From: Lysobacterales bacterium 63-13
GTDB taxonomy: Bacteria > Pseudomonadota > Gammaproteobacteria > Xanthomonadales > Rhodanobacteraceae
Assembly: GCA_001899855.1 (NCBI GenBank)
Contig: MKWR01000029.1
Span: 1 to 64,000, forward strand
Length of the DNA stretch: 64,000 nucleotides
Direction of reading: 5' to 3'
Shown here: positions 62,964-64,000 of the stretch, in pieces
Position numbering within the stretch: the first letter of the stretch is position 1
Layout of the letters: each line of letters opens with the position of its first letter
Made by a program: the position numbers and the translations under genes
The notes under the pieces: model-generated
What the model saw: the letters and a program-made list of their open reading frames with translations, nothing else
Told to the model about the DNA's origin: nothing
Database searches by the model: none

Positions 62964-64000
62964 TGTTCGGCATGGGCGCGGGCACACAGGCGACACGACG
63001 CGGAGCACCGCAGGGGCGCTACGATCCAGGCGTCGTGCTCTCGGCACTCGGCCTCGCCTGCCTCGGCCTGGTCATGGTTGCCTCGAGTTCGATCTCCATC
63101 GCCGACAGTCAGCACCTCGGCCCGTTCTATTTCCTCATCCGGCACATGGTCTTTCTCGCGCTCGGCATCGGGCTTGCCTGCGTCGTCGCGCGCGTCGAAC
63201 TGAGCCTGATCGAGGAGCAGGCCTTTCCGCTGCTCCTGCTTGGCATCTTCCTGCTGCTGCTCGTCTTCGTGCCCGGCATCGGCATGCGCATCAATGGTGC
63301 GCGGCGCTGGATCCACCTCGGCATCTCCGGTTTCCAGTCGGTCGAACTGGTCAAGGTCATCCTCATCGTCTACCTGTCGAGTTACCTCGTGCGGCATCGC
63401 GACAGCGTGCATGCAAGCATGCTCGGCGTGCTCAAGCCGCTCGGCGTCGCCGGCTTCCTCGTCCTGCTGCTGCTGGCACAACCCGATTTCGGCAGCGCCA
63501 CCCTGTTGCTGGCGGTCAGTCTCGGCATGATCTGGCTGGGCGGCGCGCGCCTGCGCAACCTCGGCATGCTGGCGGCGATGGCGATGCCGGCGCTGGCCTG
63601 GGCGGCCTTGTTCGAGGATTACCGCCTGAAGCGCCTGAAGTCCTTCCTCGATCCGTGGGCCGATCCGTTCAACGAAGGCTTCCAGTTGACCCAGGCGCTG
63701 ATTGCCGCGGGTCGCGGGGAGTGGTTCGGGGTCGGCCTCGGGGCCAGCGTGCAGAAGCTTTTCTACCTGCCCGAGGCGCACACCGATTTCATTCTCGCCG
63801 TCATTGCCGAGGAGCTGGGCTTCTTCGGCATCATCCTTGTGCTTGGACTTTTCGCCGGCCTGGTCGGCAGCGGCCTGCGCATTGGCCTGCGCGCCATGGA
63901 GCGCGGCCAGCGCTTTGGCGGTTATTGCGCCTTCGGCATCTCGCTGATGATCGCGTTCCAGGCGCTGGTCTCGATCGGGGTCAATCTAGGCGTGCTGCCA
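62963..64000 (+). CDS. ftsW: Peptidoglycan glycosyltransferase FtsW, 3' end beyond the window
   Basis: The first 346 codons of a SEDS-family polymerase. It starts with an ATG inside the mraY stop (TGATG). Visible blocks include VMVASSSISIAD, FVPGIGMRINGARRWI, LAQPDFGSATLLLAVSLGMIWLGG, FLDPWADPFNEGFQLTQALIAAG and the loop FYLPEAHTDFILAVIAEELG, all typical of FtsW; the aspartate in the last of these is near the active site. About nine helices are visible before the edge. It partners FtsI in septal wall synthesis. Confidence 0.95.
   Translation, partial: MFGMGAGTQATRRGAPQGRYDPGVVLSALGLACLGLVMVASSSISIADSQHLGPFYFLIRHMVFLALGIGLACVVARVELSLIEEQAFPLLLLGIFLLLLVFVPGIGMRINGARRWIHLGISGFQSVELVKVILIVYLSSYLVRHRDSVHASMLGVLKPLGVAGFLVLLLLAQPDFGSATLLLAVSLGMIWLGGARLRNLGMLAAMAMPALAWAALFEDYRLKRLKSFLDPWADPFNEGFQLTQALIAAGRGEWFGVGLGASVQKLFYLPEAHTDFILAVIAEELGFFGIILVLGLFAGLVGSGLRIGLRAMERGQRFGGYCAFGISLMIAFQALVSIGVNLGVLP

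Overview
This window reads as chromosomal DNA of a high-GC gammaproteobacterium of the Xanthomonadales (Lysobacterales). The evidence is gene order and protein style: a coxB-coxA-ctaG-coxC cluster followed by a reverse-strand twin-helix protein and surf1; a pilGHIJ-chpABC chemosensory cluster divergent from gshB-tonB-yqgE-ruvX-pyrB; a dcw cluster in which mraY is followed directly by ftsW with no murD; a short-form PutA; and GGGAATCGGGAATGG-type intergenic repeats. One secreted protein ends in IFANGFD, which resembles tails I associate with Dokdonella/Rhodanobacteraceae proteins. The family-level placement is an inference.

Layout. 1-87: the end of an IS3-family insertion sequence, cut by the window edge. 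356-1922: an MFS transporter and an orphan FdsD-type formate dehydrogenase delta subunit. 2186-10869: an MdtABC-like RND efflux system (adaptor plus two different permeases). The two permease genes are separated by about 1 kb of non-coding repeats that include a 42-bp inverted repeat matching at 41 positions. 10909-14668: a small exported protein and putA, both on the reverse strand. 14977-21861: the aa3-type cytochrome c oxidase (subunits II, I, III) with assembly factors CtaG, SURF1, a SCO-like CxxxC protein and heme O synthase CtaB; heme A synthase CtaA is not here. 21858-28175: two transporters, a lower-GC FG-GAP repeat exported protein and a PYROXD2-like FAD oxidoreductase. 28395-31114: PilU and a tandem methyltransferase fusion. 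31126-36711: a reverse-strand run of lipoprotein, pyrB, ruvX, yqgE, tonB and gshB. 37033-49619: the Pil-Chp chemosensory pathway, with a 2134-residue ChpA. 49627-51766: rsmE and bioA on the reverse strand. 51902-55228: type II secretion pseudopilins gspG, H, I, J and K. 55441-64000: MraZ boxes and the division/wall cluster mraZ-rsmH-ftsL-ftsI-murE-murF-mraY-ftsW, with ftsW running off the end.

How the genes work together. Two adjacent-themed blocks serve type IV pili: PilU is a retraction-associated ATPase, and PilG/H/I/J with ChpA/B/C form a signal pathway that tunes pilus motors. No methyltransferase PilK and no PilT lie beside them. The dcw genes overlap by a few bases at almost every junction, which suggests translational coupling, and carry an apparent MraZ autoregulatory site. 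The oxidase block is a self-contained assembly module apart from CtaA.

I did not find a clear new defence or secretion system. The most unusual items are: the repeat block splitting mdtB from mdtC; a gspG prepilin leader that appears to be coded by a dispersed repeat; the 92-residue possible leader of gspH; the FG-GAP protein with its unusual tail; the double-methyltransferase protein beside pilU; and the missing murD, which fits the known MurD2/MurL glutamate route of Xanthomonas. No tRNA, rRNA or CRISPR array was seen.
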